Shown piece after piece: positions 52,988-61,535 of a DNA stretch of 64,000 bases. The notes below the pieces were generated by a model. That model made no database searches. It worked only from the letters and a program-made list of their open reading frames with translations, and had not been told where the DNA came from. The stretch lies in contig CAWDMN010000034.1 in NCBI GenBank assembly GCA_963803155.1, positions 194,987 through 258,986 on the forward strand, written 5' to 3'. Origin of the DNA: CAWDMN01 sp963803155. GTDB lineage: Bacteria > Acidobacteriota > Terriglobia > Versatilivoradales > Versatilivoraceae. The translations under genes were made by a program, and so were the position numbers. Position 1 is the first letter of the stretch; every line of letters begins with the position of its first letter.

Positions 52988-54397
52988 ATGGCGGCAACGA
53001 TAACTCCTAAAGAACGGATGCAAATTTCCCGGCAAAAAATGCTGGAGCAGGACCCATCTATCCGAAACCGGAATTTTAATGAAGTGAATTTGGGATTCAC
53101 CGAACAATTGGCCATGCTGGAGGCGCGACGATGTCTGCAATGCAAAACTGCCAAGTGCATTCCCGGATGTCCAGTCATGGTGGATATTCCCAAGTTTGTC
53201 TCCTCAATAGCCGATGGAAATTTAGCAGCGGCTGCTTCTTCTCTGCTGGGGGACAATGCTCTTCCGGCAGTAACGGGAAGGGTGTGCCCGCAAGAAACTC
53301 AATGTGAAGAGGTCTGCGTCCGTGGAAATAAAGGGACGCCGGTAGCCATTGGGTACCTGGAGCGGTTTGTGGCCGATTGGGCATTCCAGCACAGCAACGG
53401 CATACAGATGCAGGCTCCTGCTCCACCCAGCGGGAAAAAGGTAGCCATCGTGGGCTCTGGCCCCGCTGGACTGACTGCGGCGGGGGAACTCGTGAAGCAT
53501 GGACATGAGGTCACGATTTACGAGGCCTTTCACAAGCCGGGCGGCGTTTTGGTTTATGGTATTCCGGAGTTTCGCCTCCCCAAGGAAATTGTGCGGTTGG
53601 AAGTGGAACGGCTTCAGTCCAACGGAGTCAAAATCGAGTGCAACACGGTCATCGGAAAAACCTATACTCTAAATGAGCTTCGGGAGCGCTTTGATGCGAT
53701 TTTTATCGCCAACGGCGCTGGATTGCCGGTCTTTATGAATGTGCCGGGGGAGAATTTAAAAGGGGTTTATTCCGCCAACGAGTATTTGACTCGAGTCAAT
53801 CTGATGGCGGCTTGGGAATTTCCCAAAGTGGGAACTCCTGTGTTGAAAGGGCACAAAGTGGCGGTGGTCGGAGGCGGCAATGTCGCCATGGATTCGGTTC
53901 GGACGGCGAAACGGTTGGGCGCCGACGAGGCTACCATTGTCTATCGGCGGAGCAAAAAGGAGATGCCGGCCCGTATTGAAGAAATTCACCATGCGGAAGA
54001 AGAGGGAATCCGCTTTGATTTTTTGGTGGCGCCGACTGAAGTCATTGGCAATGCCCAGAAATGGGTGACCGGCCTGAAATGTATTCGCATGGAATTGGGA
54101 GAGCCGGATGCTTCGGGGCGGCGGCGACCAGTGCCGATCCCGGGATCTGAATTCATTGTTCCTTGTGACAATGTGGTGGTGGCCATTGGCACGCGCGCCA
54201 ATCCTTTGTTGACGTCCACTTGTCCTGAATTGAAACTGAATAAATGGGGCAATATTGAGGCGGATGAAAAAGGGATGACCAATTTGCCCGGGGTCTTTGC
54301 CGGTGGCGACATCGTCCGCGGCGCCGCTACCGTCATCCTTGCCATGGGAGATGGGAAAACTTCCGCCAAAGCTATCGACGAATACTTGAAGGGATGA
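52988..54397 (+). CDS. gltA: NADPH-dependent glutamate synthase small-chain family protein (SudA/GltA type)
   Basis: A 470-residue Fe-S flavoprotein. I place the start at ATG 52988 (MAATITPKERMQISRQKMLE), since the open stretch further upstream leaves the repeat array and has no homology. The N-terminal domain binds [4Fe-4S] clusters (RCLQCKTAKCIPGCPV; RVCPQETQCEEVCVRG). FAD binds at KKVAIVGSGPAGLTAAGELV and NADPH at KVAVVGGGNVAMDSVRTAKR. VFAGGDIVRGAATVILAMGD closes the second FAD contact. Though often annotated as homotetrameric glutamate synthase, pairing with the SudB-like gene just upstream points to the NADP:ferredoxin oxidoreductase/sulfide dehydrogenase complex. Its stop lies inside a GGATGAA heptad array. 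Confidence 0.88.
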   Translation: MAATITPKERMQISRQKMLEQDPSIRNRNFNEVNLGFTEQLAMLEARRCLQCKTAKCIPGCPVMVDIPKFVSSIADGNLAAAASSLLGDNALPAVTGRVCPQETQCEEVCVRGNKGTPVAIGYLERFVADWAFQHSNGIQMQAPAPPSGKKVAIVGSGPAGLTAAGELVKHGHEVTIYEAFHKPGGVLVYGIPEFRLPKEIVRLEVERLQSNGVKIECNTVIGKTYTLNELRERFDAIFIANGAGLPVFMNVPGENLKGVYSANEYLTRVNLMAAWEFPKVGTPVLKGHKVAVVGGGNVAMDSVRTAKRLGADEATIVYRRSKKEMPARIEEIHHAEEEGIRFDFLVAPTEVIGNAQKWVTGLKCIRMELGEPDASGRRRPVPIPGSEFIVPCDNVVVAIGTRANPLLTSTCPELKLNKWGNIEADEKGMTNLPGVFAGGDIVRGAATVILAMGDGKTSAKAIDEYLKG

Positions 54398-54412
54398 AGG
54401 ATGAGGGATGAA
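54392..54412. repeat. Heptanucleotide array, GGATGAA type, short copy
   Basis: Three units, GGATGAA, GGATGAG, GGATGAA. The first supplies the TGA stop of the preceding gene. Same motif as 7998-8046. Confidence 0.75.
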
Positions 54413-54685
54413 GGCGGAAAAATGATAAAGCAGAATTCTGCAACTTCTCAAATCCTCATAGGATCCGTGGGTTCTTGGCTAGGTAGCTAAGCTCCACGCC
54501 TCATAAAATGCACTCAGCGTGGCTGCCAATCAGAGTGCTCCAAAGTAGTTGCCGAAATCTTTAAAACCTTGGCCATCCTAGTATGCTTGAGCCGCAAAAG
54601 CCGAAGGTTTTGAGTCGAGTTTTTATTGTGCCCATTAAGCAGGTCCCTATGTTCCGAGACGAAGTCTCGCTGGACAAAATAGTTC

Positions 54686-55009
54686 CTAGACTGAAAACAT
54701 CGCGGCAAGGGTATGTAAGACTTGTGCCATAACGGCAGGATCCGCGGTTTGGCGCAGACGTTTTTGAAGGCGTTGTTTATCGACGGTGCGGATTTGATCG
54801 AGAACAACCAGTCCTTTTTTCCCCCCATAAGTGATGGAAATCCTGCTGGGAAGCACAAATCCCTTAGTGGTCATTGGCGCCACGATAACCGTATTGAGAA
54901 ACTCATTCATTTCATCAGGAGAAACAATCAGGCAGGGACGGTTTTTTTTAACTTCGCTGCCGACGGTGGGATCCAATCCGACGAGATATACTTCTCCTCT
55001 ATTTACCAT
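54686..55009 (-). CDS. mazF: MazF/PemK-type mRNA interferase toxin
   Basis: A 107-residue toxin. ATG 55009 follows AGGAG by five bases and overlaps the antitoxin stop. Family features are VNRGEVYLVGLDPTVGSEVK (with the start-strand RGE and D-P), KNRPCLIVSPDEMNEFLNTV, VIVAPMTTKG, and GLVVLDQIRTVDKQRLQKRL, whose Arg and Thr/Asp belong to the RNA-cutting site. By family knowledge it cleaves single-stranded RNA at short motifs when free of MazE. The overlap with the upstream antitoxin gene gives the usual coupled expression. Confidence 0.93.
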   Translation of the reverse strand: MVNRGEVYLVGLDPTVGSEVKKNRPCLIVSPDEMNEFLNTVIVAPMTTKGFVLPSRISITYGGKKGLVVLDQIRTVDKQRLQKRLRQTADPAVMAQVLHTLAAMFSV

Positions 55010-55269
55010 TTCCACTCCTGGTCAGCCGCTGCCGATAATCCGGCGTCATTAACAAAAGAAAGGTCATCCACTTCTATCAAGGCCTTTGCCTTGCGAAACC
55101 GTTCAGCCCAGCCATCTCTTGGATGTTTCTTTTGTTTTATGACAATTTCTCCTTTTTTCGCCATAATTTCGACTTCACCATGAATGCCACTCTGCTTTAA
55201 CAGGAGCTTCGGAATCCGGACCCCGTGGGAATTCCCGATTCGAATAATATTTGAGCTGGCTGTATTCAT
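55003..55269 (-). CDS. mazE: MazE-type antitoxin (AbrB/SpoVT fold)
   Basis: An 88-residue protein. ATG 55269 follows AAGGAG, and codons further upstream are not needed. The N-terminal swapped-hairpin DNA-binding domain reads NIIRIGNSHGVRIPKLLLKQ and continues SGIHGEVEIMAKKGEIVIKQ. The acidic C-terminus (ALIEVDDLSFVNDAGLSAAA) is the flexible part that plugs the toxin. It represses its own operon and neutralises MazF. The stop overlaps the mazF start region. Confidence 0.92.
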   Translation of the reverse strand: MNTASSNIIRIGNSHGVRIPKLLLKQSGIHGEVEIMAKKGEIVIKQKKHPRDGWAERFRKAKALIEVDDLSFVNDAGLSAAADQEWKW

Positions 55270-55651
55270 ATCATTCTCCTTGACGTGATTACATTGTAAT
55301 TCCTTCGGCAGCGGATTGCAATGTGGGAGATGACGGCAATTCACGGCGCGACAGAGTGAACCATTCACGCTGCTCGGCTGAAATGAGCAATAGCTGGGAG
55401 GGTGGGGGAGGATCCCGCCGAACCGGCTTGGATTGGAGATGGCACAGCTGGGTGGCCGCCAGGTGGAGTCCGCCTATGCGGGAGGCTCGCTCTCCCTTAC
55501 ATTCCATCCCTTGGCGCACTCTCTGTCCTGTCGCATTTTGAATTGCACTCGTAGAAAATTGAGTGAAAATGAGCATCCAAGCGCAGCGTGGCAAAACCCA
55601 AGAGCCGTAGCATGTAAAGTTGATGCGTTACGCTCTCTGAGCCGATGCAAC
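55270..55651. repeat. Intergenic region with a diverged repeat
   Basis: Around 55463-55550 the sequence (GTGGAGTCCGCC, GCGGGAGGCTCGCTCTCCC, CATTCCATCCCTTGGCGCAC, TTTTGAATTGCAC) resembles the reverse complement of 2428-2500 and, in GGAGTCCGCC, family D. No gene is supported. The MazEF promoter should lie near 55270-55330. Confidence 0.5.
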
Positions 55652-56545
55652 CTACAGTTTTTCCGCTTCAGTTTTTTGACGGCGAAAATATTCCGGGTTG
55701 AATTGGTAATTGGAGAAGTGGCTGATCTTTCGTTCATGGGTTCCTTTGATCAGCAGGTTGGCTTTATAGGTGATAATCGTGAAGGTGGGAAACCAGAGTC
55801 CATTGCCGATATCTTCCTGTTCCAGTGTGACGGTGCTTCCCCTCTTGAGGCTTCCGAAAATTCCGACCCCGTAATCGACATCTTCCTCCAGCGTTCCTGC
55901 CAGGCGGATCAATTGGCTTTGATCCACGGCAATCCAAATTTTTCCAAATAAGCCTTTCAGCAGCCGCGATTCCCGATTTTGAGGCATGAAACCCGGCCGG
56001 GGGGAGAATTCCATAACCCAGGCATTGGAGCCATTGATGATTTCCCGCGCGAGTGGCTTAAAAACAAACGCTTCGGTGAGATTGCGAAAGAGGGCCGTCT
56101 CTTCCTCCCGATCCTGCCGGGCTTTAATGCGCATCTGGTTTTTCTCTGCTTCGGACTTGCGATCCTCTTCCAGCATGGTTTGGCGGATCTTATCATCCTG
56201 CAGTTTCCAATAGCTGGAGTCGTAAGCCGCGCCATTGAGGGTCAGCAGTTTTAGAAAACTATCGAATTCGGTGTGGCGCCAAGCGTATGTTTTGGTTTCA
56301 CTCTTTTTTACTTTATCCTCTGCGCCCAATTCCTCTACGATCTCTTTTTCCGCATAGGTGTATTGATAGCGCCTTTCGCTGTTTTCGAGTTGGTGAGCCG
56401 CCGTCGCGCTTAATATTTTTTGCAGTTGATCCTGGGATAAGATTTCCGGGGACTCCGCGCGAAGCGAGAGATTCAACCCCAGCAAAATAATCATTCCCGT
56501 GAAATGAATCCGGGACCAGATTCGAATCAATGGAGGCTGGCTCAT
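55652..56545 (-). CDS. Exported protein, LolA-like/outer-membrane-lipoprotein-sorting relative
   Basis: A 297-residue protein with a signal peptide (a hydrophobic run FTGMIILLGLNLSLRA). It begins with a helix (SQDQLQKILSATAAHQLENS) and a charged stretch, followed by a set of long beta strands: AWVMEFSPRPGFMPQNRESR, GLFGKIWIAVDQSQLIRLAG, GIFGSLKRGSTVTLEQEDIG and FPTFTIITYKANLLIKGTHE. This resembles the half-barrel of LolA-type carriers found in several acidobacterial proteins. I cannot name a family with certainty. Its ATG overlaps the ddl stop (ATGA), so it is translated with ddl, suggesting an envelope role. Confidence 0.6.
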   Translation of the reverse strand: MSQPPLIRIWSRIHFTGMIILLGLNLSLRAESPEILSQDQLQKILSATAAHQLENSERRYQYTYAEKEIVEELGAEDKVKKSETKTYAWRHTEFDSFLKLLTLNGAAYDSSYWKLQDDKIRQTMLEEDRKSEAEKNQMRIKARQDREEETALFRNLTEAFVFKPLAREIINGSNAWVMEFSPRPGFMPQNRESRLLKGLFGKIWIAVDQSQLIRLAGTLEEDVDYGVGIFGSLKRGSTVTLEQEDIGNGLWFPTFTIITYKANLLIKGTHERKISHFSNYQFNPEYFRRQKTEAEKL

Positions 56546-57642
56546 GAGTAAGAAGTTTTTTTAGCTTGTTTTTTTTGATGCCGCTCGATGGCGAGTTCGA
56601 CCAAGCGGTCGATCAATTGCGCATAGGAAAGGCCGCTGGCTTCCCAAAGTTTGGGGTACATGCTGATGGAGGTGAAGCCCGGGATGGTATTAATTTCGTT
56701 GACCAAAACTTGTCCCGTTTCCCGCTCTAAGAAAAAATCCACTCGGGCCATCCCCGCGCATTCCGCGACGAGGAAAGTCTGAACAGCCAGATTCTGGATC
56801 AGCTTCATCTGTTCGGGGGTGACGGGAGCCGGAATCAAAAGCCTGGAACGGTCATCCCGGTATTTGGCGTCATAATCGTAAAATTCATGACAGGGGATGA
56901 TCTCTCCGGCGATGGACGCCTGGGGTTCATCATTGCCGAGGACGGAACATTCAATTTCCCGCCCATCGATGAATCGCTCAACAATAATCTTGCGATCGTA
57001 TTGGGACGCCAATTCGACGGCTTCCATCAACTGCCGGGGGTCTTTGGCTTTTGAAATGCCAACCGAAGAGCCCATATTGGCGGGTTTCACGAAACAGGGA
57101 TATCCCAACCGCATCTCAATTTTTTGGCGGATTTCGGCGGCGTCGCGCACCCAATGGCTGTCCAGAAAAGCGACAAATGGGGGAGTGGGGAGGCCAGCTT
57201 GTAAAAGGAGGCGCTTCATCACGTCTTTATCCATCCCAACGGCAGATCCCAAAACCCCCGCGCCCACATAGGGAATCCCCGCCATTTCGAAAAGCCCTTG
57301 AATGGTTCCATCTTCTCCAAAAGTCCCATGCAGCACGGGGAATACCACGTCAATTTTTTCCGCGAGCTGTAGCGGCCGATTTCCGGCCTGGGAAAGCAAC
57401 AACTGGTGATGGGCAGGTTCAACGGGAAGGAGCACCGATTCGCCATGATCTAAAATATTTTGGAATCCGGATTCCAAAAGACGAGTTCCAGTCTTCCATT
57501 GGCCTTGTTTGGTAATTCCGATGGGTATTGCATGATATTTTTCAGGATCGAGAGCTTTCAGGACTGAGGCGGCGGAAAGCAAAGAGACTTCATGCTCGCC
57601 GGATTTGCCTCCGAAAATCAATGCAACGTTGATGATGGCCAT
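56542..57642 (-). CDS. ddl: D-alanine--D-alanine ligase
   Basis: A 366-residue ATP-grasp enzyme that makes the D-Ala-D-Ala dipeptide for peptidoglycan. Motifs: INVALIFGGKSGEHEVSLLS at the front, VFPVLHGTFGEDGTIQGLFE, YPCFVKPANMGSSVGISKAK (ATP-binding Lys and Ser), ERFIDGREIECSVLGND, ARVDFFLERETGQVLVNEIN and TIPGFTSISMYPKLW (metal and substrate site). Length with the omega-loop insertion matches DdlA-type enzymes. It is outside any division/cell-wall cluster here and is coupled to an exported protein gene. Confidence 0.95.
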   Translation of the reverse strand: MAIINVALIFGGKSGEHEVSLLSAASVLKALDPEKYHAIPIGITKQGQWKTGTRLLESGFQNILDHGESVLLPVEPAHHQLLLSQAGNRPLQLAEKIDVVFPVLHGTFGEDGTIQGLFEMAGIPYVGAGVLGSAVGMDKDVMKRLLLQAGLPTPPFVAFLDSHWVRDAAEIRQKIEMRLGYPCFVKPANMGSSVGISKAKDPRQLMEAVELASQYDRKIIVERFIDGREIECSVLGNDEPQASIAGEIIPCHEFYDYDAKYRDDRSRLLIPAPVTPEQMKLIQNLAVQTFLVAECAGMARVDFFLERETGQVLVNEINTIPGFTSISMYPKLWEASGLSYAQLIDRLVELAIERHQKKQAKKTSYS

Positions 57643-57719
57643 GATTATGATTTTTGTTCTTGCCGGCGAAGCCCGCCAGGATCCAACCTTTCGAAATAGG
57701 ATGTAACTACTTAGGCAGC

Positions 57720-57747
57720 CAGGAGTCGGAATTCAGGAGTCAGAATG
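57720..57747. repeat. Heptanucleotide array, CAGGAGT type, providing a start codon
   Basis: Units CAGGAGT, CGGAATT, CAGGAGT, CAGAATG. The last three bases are the ATG of the four-helix-bundle gene. The same type of repeat ends at the ATG of the fragment at 48962. Confidence 0.75.
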
Positions 57748-58110
57748 AAGACGCCAGCGACGAGATTTGAGAACTAGGTGGTGTGGCAAAAAAACCACCT
57801 GTTCGTGCCTGCGTCCTATCGTTTGTCTCGGACCTTCCCCCGCTCTGAAACCTATGGTCTGTCGTCTCAATTGCAGCGCGCTACGGTCTCCCTTGCCGCA
57901 AACACTGCGGAAGGATTCAAGAAACACGGAAAAGCAGGCAGACTCCGCTTTTACATCATCCCACAAGTTTCCGACGAAGAATTTCGAACCTATTTGATTC
58001 TCGCCCAGGATATTGAGTTCGGCGATGTTTCCGAGTTAAACCAGTTGCTGGAAGAGGTCAACAAGCTGTCAGAGGCCTATTCGCAGGTTATTCTGGATTC
58101 CGCCTCCTGA
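57745..58110 (+). CDS. Four-helix-bundle protein (S23/IVP-like), with in-frame TAG near the start
   Basis: From ATG 57745 the frame reads MKTPATRFEN, then TAG (57775-57777) where relatives have a Leu codon, then VVWQKNHLFVPASYRLSRTF and onward to 58110. The rest is a typical four-helix bundle: FPRSETYGLSSQLQRATVSL, AANTAEGFKKHGKAGRLRF and LNQLLEEVNKLSEAYSQVI. A GTG at 57778 right after the TAG could start a 110-residue product. The gene is therefore either recently inactivated or started at the GTG. The family includes proteins encoded by insertions in 23S rRNA genes and Avd-type partners of reverse transcriptases. Its cellular role here is unknown. Confidence 0.65.
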
Positions 58111-58166
58111 ATCCTATCTTCCTGAGTATTAAAAATAGGATAAACAAAAAAAAATCTCAATCATCT

Positions 58167-59081
58167 TCAGAGAATTTTCTTTCCAAGTGCCGAAAGAATC
58201 AATTCCACCGCGAGATTGCCCGTGGCATTGATGTTGTCGAGCACCGGATTGATTTCCACCAGTTCCAACATCAACAATTTGTTGGTGTCGGCAATCATTT
58301 CCATGGCGAGGTGGGCCTCCCGGTAAGAGGCTCCTCCTCGAATGGGAGTGCCGACTCCAGGGGCATAGGCGGGGTCGATAAAATCCATGTCCCAGGAGAG
58401 GGCGAATCCAGCGGTCAGTTGTGTGGCAATGCGGATGGCTTCTTCCACCACGCTTCTCATGCCACGTTCATCGATATCCCGCATGGTGAAAACCCGGATG
58501 GCAGAGGATAGCAAGACCTCTTTTTCCGGCGTGTCGATATCCCGCACTCCTACTAATACGGTATTTTGAGGGCGGATCTTGGGCTGGAATCCGAAAATCT
58601 CCGTCAATTCAGGAGGCCCAAATCCCAGCGAAGCGGAGAGCGGCATGCCGTGGATATTGCCACTGGGAGACGACGCAGGAGTGTTGCAGTCCGCATGTGC
58701 ATCAAACCAGATCAGGCCAATATTTTGTTTCTGCTGCTGAAAATAACGGGCCAACCCGGCCAGCGATCCCATGGCAATCGAATGATCGCCACCCAACACA
58801 ATGGGCAGACGTCCCTGGGTGAGGGAATTTTCGACGAGCTGAGCCAGGTTTTCACAGACTTGAACAATCTCGGGAAGGAACTTGCAGCGTTGATCGCCGA
58901 CCTCCTGGGTTTCCGGAATGGTAACCGGAATATTTCCTATATCGGTCACTTTATAGCCCAGTTGAGTCAGCCGTTTGTTCAAATCCGCCACCCGCACCGC
59001 GCTGGGTCCCATGTCCACGCCTCTTCGCCCGGCTCCCAGATCCAGCGGCACACCAATGATATTGACGTTTTTGTTTTGCAT
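58167..59081 (-). CDS. rocF: Arginase
   Basis: A 304-residue ureohydrolase converting arginine to ornithine and urea. Binuclear manganese motifs are complete: VLGGDHSIAMGS, WFDAHADCNTP, and SWDMDFIDPAYAPGVGTPIR with Asp ligands. GNIHGMPLS is the arginase-type loop that distinguishes it from agmatinase. The start VNIIGVPLDLGAGRRGVDMG is typical of RocF. The stretch SWDMD, where most arginases read SxDVD or SFDID, is a mild variation. It stands alone on the minus strand, followed upstream by repeat arrays. Confidence 0.92.
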   Translation of the reverse strand: MQNKNVNIIGVPLDLGAGRRGVDMGPSAVRVADLNKRLTQLGYKVTDIGNIPVTIPETQEVGDQRCKFLPEIVQVCENLAQLVENSLTQGRLPIVLGGDHSIAMGSLAGLARYFQQQKQNIGLIWFDAHADCNTPASSPSGNIHGMPLSASLGFGPPELTEIFGFQPKIRPQNTVLVGVRDIDTPEKEVLLSSAIRVFTMRDIDERGMRSVVEEAIRIATQLTAGFALSWDMDFIDPAYAPGVGTPIRGGASYREAHLAMEMIADTNKLLMLELVEINPVLDNINATGNLAVELILSALGKKIL

Positions 59082-59367
59082 GGAATTGCCTTTGTCAGTG
59101 ACATGTGACGAGCGACAAGCAGCCCTCAGCGTTCAGCTTTCAGCTATCAGTTCTTGAGATTCGACGCTTATAATCCTTACCTTGTCTCTTGTCCCTTGCT
59201 TGTCACTAAATTTGTCTCCTCGTTGTCCTCGCCCGGTTTGAGGCGAATAGAGACTGAGAAGAGGTAAATGATAAAAATATTAGCGCTTACCGGGAAAGCT
59301 GATAGCTATAAGCTGACTGCTGACAGCTATCCATTCGCTTGTCACTTTCTCTGTTCTTTCACTGCCA
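59082..59367. repeat. Intergenic region filled with heptad arrays
   Basis: 59127-59154 has CAGCGTT, CAGCTTT, CAGCTAT, CAGTTCT. 59181-59201 has CTTGTCT, CTTGTCC, CTTGCTT. 59297-59331 has AGCTGAT, AGCTATA, AGCTGAC, TGCTGAC, AGCTATC. The first and third are roughly inverted relative to each other. No gene is present. Confidence 0.75.
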
Positions 59368-60678
59368 TTACGGCCGCAACCGGTAAATGGTTCGCGGGAA
59401 GGGAATTGTTTCCCGGACATGTTCCAGACCGCAAATCCAGGTGACTGCCCGCTCAATCCCCATGCCGAATCCGGCGTGCGGGAAAGTCCCGAATTTCCGC
59501 AAGTCGAGATACCAATTAAAAGCTTCTGGCGGAAGATGGTGTTCCTCGATACGTTGCATCAACAGGTTCAAATCAGAGGCCCGCTGGCCGCCGCCAATGA
59601 TTTCCCCATAACCTTCGGGCGCCAGGACATCCACGCAGAGAGCCAGTTCCTGTCGTTGTGAATCGGGTTCCATATAAAAGGCCTTCACCTTAGCGGGATA
59701 ACGATGGACCATGACCGGTCGGTCATATTGCTCGGAAAGGATGGTTTCGTCCCCGCCGCCAAAATCTCCTCCCCATTCGATCAACGTCCCCTTTTCCCGG
59801 AGGAGCTGAATGGCATCGTCGTAAGCCAGGCGTGGAAAGGGAGGTTCGATCTTTTCCAGTTTAGAAACGTCGCGGCCCAGTATTTCTAGTTCGGCGCGGC
59901 GGTTTTTCAGGACGGATTTCACGATGTAAGTGATGAATTCTTCCGCCAGCCCCATAATGTCATCCAAGGTGGCAAAGGCGACCTCAGGTTCCACCATCCA
60001 AAATTCAGTCAGATGGCGGCGGGTTTTTGATTTTTCCGCCCGGAACGTCGGACCGAAACAATAAACCTTGCCAAAAGCCGCCGCGGTTGCCTCGTTGTAA
60101 AGCTGTCCCGATTGGGTCAAATATGCTTTCTCTTCGAAATAATCCACTTCAAATAACGTGCTGGTTCCCTCGCAGGCGGCGGGAGTGAAGATAGGAGTGT
60201 CCACCAGGGTGAAGCCATTGTCATCGAAGAAATTTCTCACGGCCCGGATAATTTCATGACGCACTCTCAGGATGGCATGCTGGCGGCTGGAGCGCAGCCA
60301 GAGGTGCCGCTGATCCATGAGAAATTCGATTCCATGCTCTTTGGGCGTAATAGGAAACGGTTGATCGACTGGGACCAGTTGAAGAATCTTCAGGTCTTTG
60401 ATCTCCATTTCAACGCCACCCGGGGCGGTTTTTCCCTCGGGGACTTTGCGAATAATGCCGGTGGCTTCCAGGGAAGATTCCTGCGTGAGGTTTCGGGCGG
60501 CTTCGAAGATTTCAGGCGCAACGGCATTTTTTAAGAGAACGCATTGCAGTATTCCCGTCCCATCGCGAAGAATGGGGAAACAGATCTTTCCGCTGGAACG
60601 GATATTTTGAAGCCAACCCCTGATAGTAACTTCCTGGCCTTCCCTTTCGGGCAATTGATGAATGTAAGCAAATGGCAT
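59368..60678 (-). CDS. asnS: Asparaginyl-tRNA synthetase
   Basis: A 436-residue class II synthetase. The N-terminal OB-fold anticodon domain shows EGQEVTIRGWLQNIRSSGKI. Motif 1 lies in the region RVRHEIIRAVRNFFDDNGF with TPIFTPAACEGTSTLFEVDY, motif 2 around YCFGPTFRAEKSKTRRHLTE followed by FWMVEPEV, and motif 3 GFGMGIERAVTWICGL. The FRAE-plus-RHL and WMVEPE pattern and the lack of an aspartyl-type insertion favour AsnRS over AspRS. It charges tRNA-Asn in the cytoplasm. Its start overlaps by one base the stop of the gene upstream, which is transcribed in the same direction. Confidence 0.93.
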   Translation of the reverse strand: MPFAYIHQLPEREGQEVTIRGWLQNIRSSGKICFPILRDGTGILQCVLLKNAVAPEIFEAARNLTQESSLEATGIIRKVPEGKTAPGGVEMEIKDLKILQLVPVDQPFPITPKEHGIEFLMDQRHLWLRSSRQHAILRVRHEIIRAVRNFFDDNGFTLVDTPIFTPAACEGTSTLFEVDYFEEKAYLTQSGQLYNEATAAAFGKVYCFGPTFRAEKSKTRRHLTEFWMVEPEVAFATLDDIMGLAEEFITYIVKSVLKNRRAELEILGRDVSKLEKIEPPFPRLAYDDAIQLLREKGTLIEWGGDFGGGDETILSEQYDRPVMVHRYPAKVKAFYMEPDSQRQELALCVDVLAPEGYGEIIGGGQRASDLNLLMQRIEEHHLPPEAFNWYLDLRKFGTFPHAGFGMGIERAVTWICGLEHVRETIPFPRTIYRLRP

Positions 60679-61535
60679 TACTCCCCCCTGTTATTTTCAA
60701 CAATAATTTCCTCTTCCAATTGTCGCAACCGGTCCGTGGATTTCAAAGCCTGCAATAATTCGGTTAGGGGATCTCCCCCTCGCGATCGCAGTTCCAGCAT
60801 AAAACATCCCAAATATCCCACTTCAGAAAAAGTTTCGAGGATCTCCTTCCAGTGGATTTCTCCTTCGAAAGGAAAAAGGTGATCGTCATTCTTTCCCTGA
60901 TTGTCGTGCACATGAGTGCTTTGAAGGAGCGCCCCGCCGGTCCGGATCTCGTCCGTAACAGAAGCTTGCAAATATGAATGGCCCAGATCCAGACAAATCC
61001 CAACCTCTTTGAGCTGGCTCTCCGCGAGGAAACCGCACATTCTTTCGAGCAAAGACAGTTCATTGGGAATATTTTCCAGCAGCAATGTTACTCCCCGGCT
61101 CCGAGCAAATGGAATCAGAGATTCCAAGCTATCATAAATTGCATCCAGATGCCGGAGGGAGAAGGGATCGCCGGGAGCGCCCATGTGGGCAATGGCGTAG
61201 GGAACGCTCAAATTTTCGAAGCATTCCAGGCATCTCTTTATTTCATCCACCGCCGCCAATCGATGAACCTTCGCGGTGTGGGCCAGAGAAAGCATTTCGC
61301 CGTCGCGGAGAGCTTGATAGTCCCGGGAAAAAGGTGTATGAATAGAGTGCAGGAAAAGACCCTGGTCCAGGAACCAGTCATTCAGGCTTTTTTTGAGCGC
61401 GGTGTCGCTGTAATCGAAATGAGGTTTTAAGGCGAAAATTTCGGTTCGGTCAAATCCGGCGGCCCGGATCGATTGCAGCCGTTCCAGCGTTAGATTTTCT
61501 TCGAGAAAAAGATAAGTCGAGAGGCCTGTCAACAT
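60678..61535 (-). CDS. Xylose-isomerase-like TIM-barrel protein
   Basis: A 285-residue sugar-phosphate isomerase/epimerase-type barrel (AP endonuclease 2 superfamily). Features are FDRTEIFALKPHFDYSD, LHSIHTPFSRDYQALRDGEM (His ligand), VTLLLENIPNELSLLERMCG (Glu ligand), GICLDLGHSYLQASVTDEI (Asp, His), STHVHDNQGKNDDHLFPFEG (HVHDN) and YLGCFMLELRSRGGD (final Glu). These form the family's divalent-metal site. Substrate cannot be predicted. One-base overlap with asnS means the two genes are co-translated, an unusual pairing. The start is near 61535, with a divergent promoter region towards hfq. Confidence 0.8.
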   Translation of the reverse strand: MLTGLSTYLFLEENLTLERLQSIRAAGFDRTEIFALKPHFDYSDTALKKSLNDWFLDQGLFLHSIHTPFSRDYQALRDGEMLSLAHTAKVHRLAAVDEIKRCLECFENLSVPYAIAHMGAPGDPFSLRHLDAIYDSLESLIPFARSRGVTLLLENIPNELSLLERMCGFLAESQLKEVGICLDLGHSYLQASVTDEIRTGGALLQSTHVHDNQGKNDDHLFPFEGEIHWKEILETFSEVGYLGCFMLELRSRGGDPLTELLQALKSTDRLRQLEEEIIVENNRGE

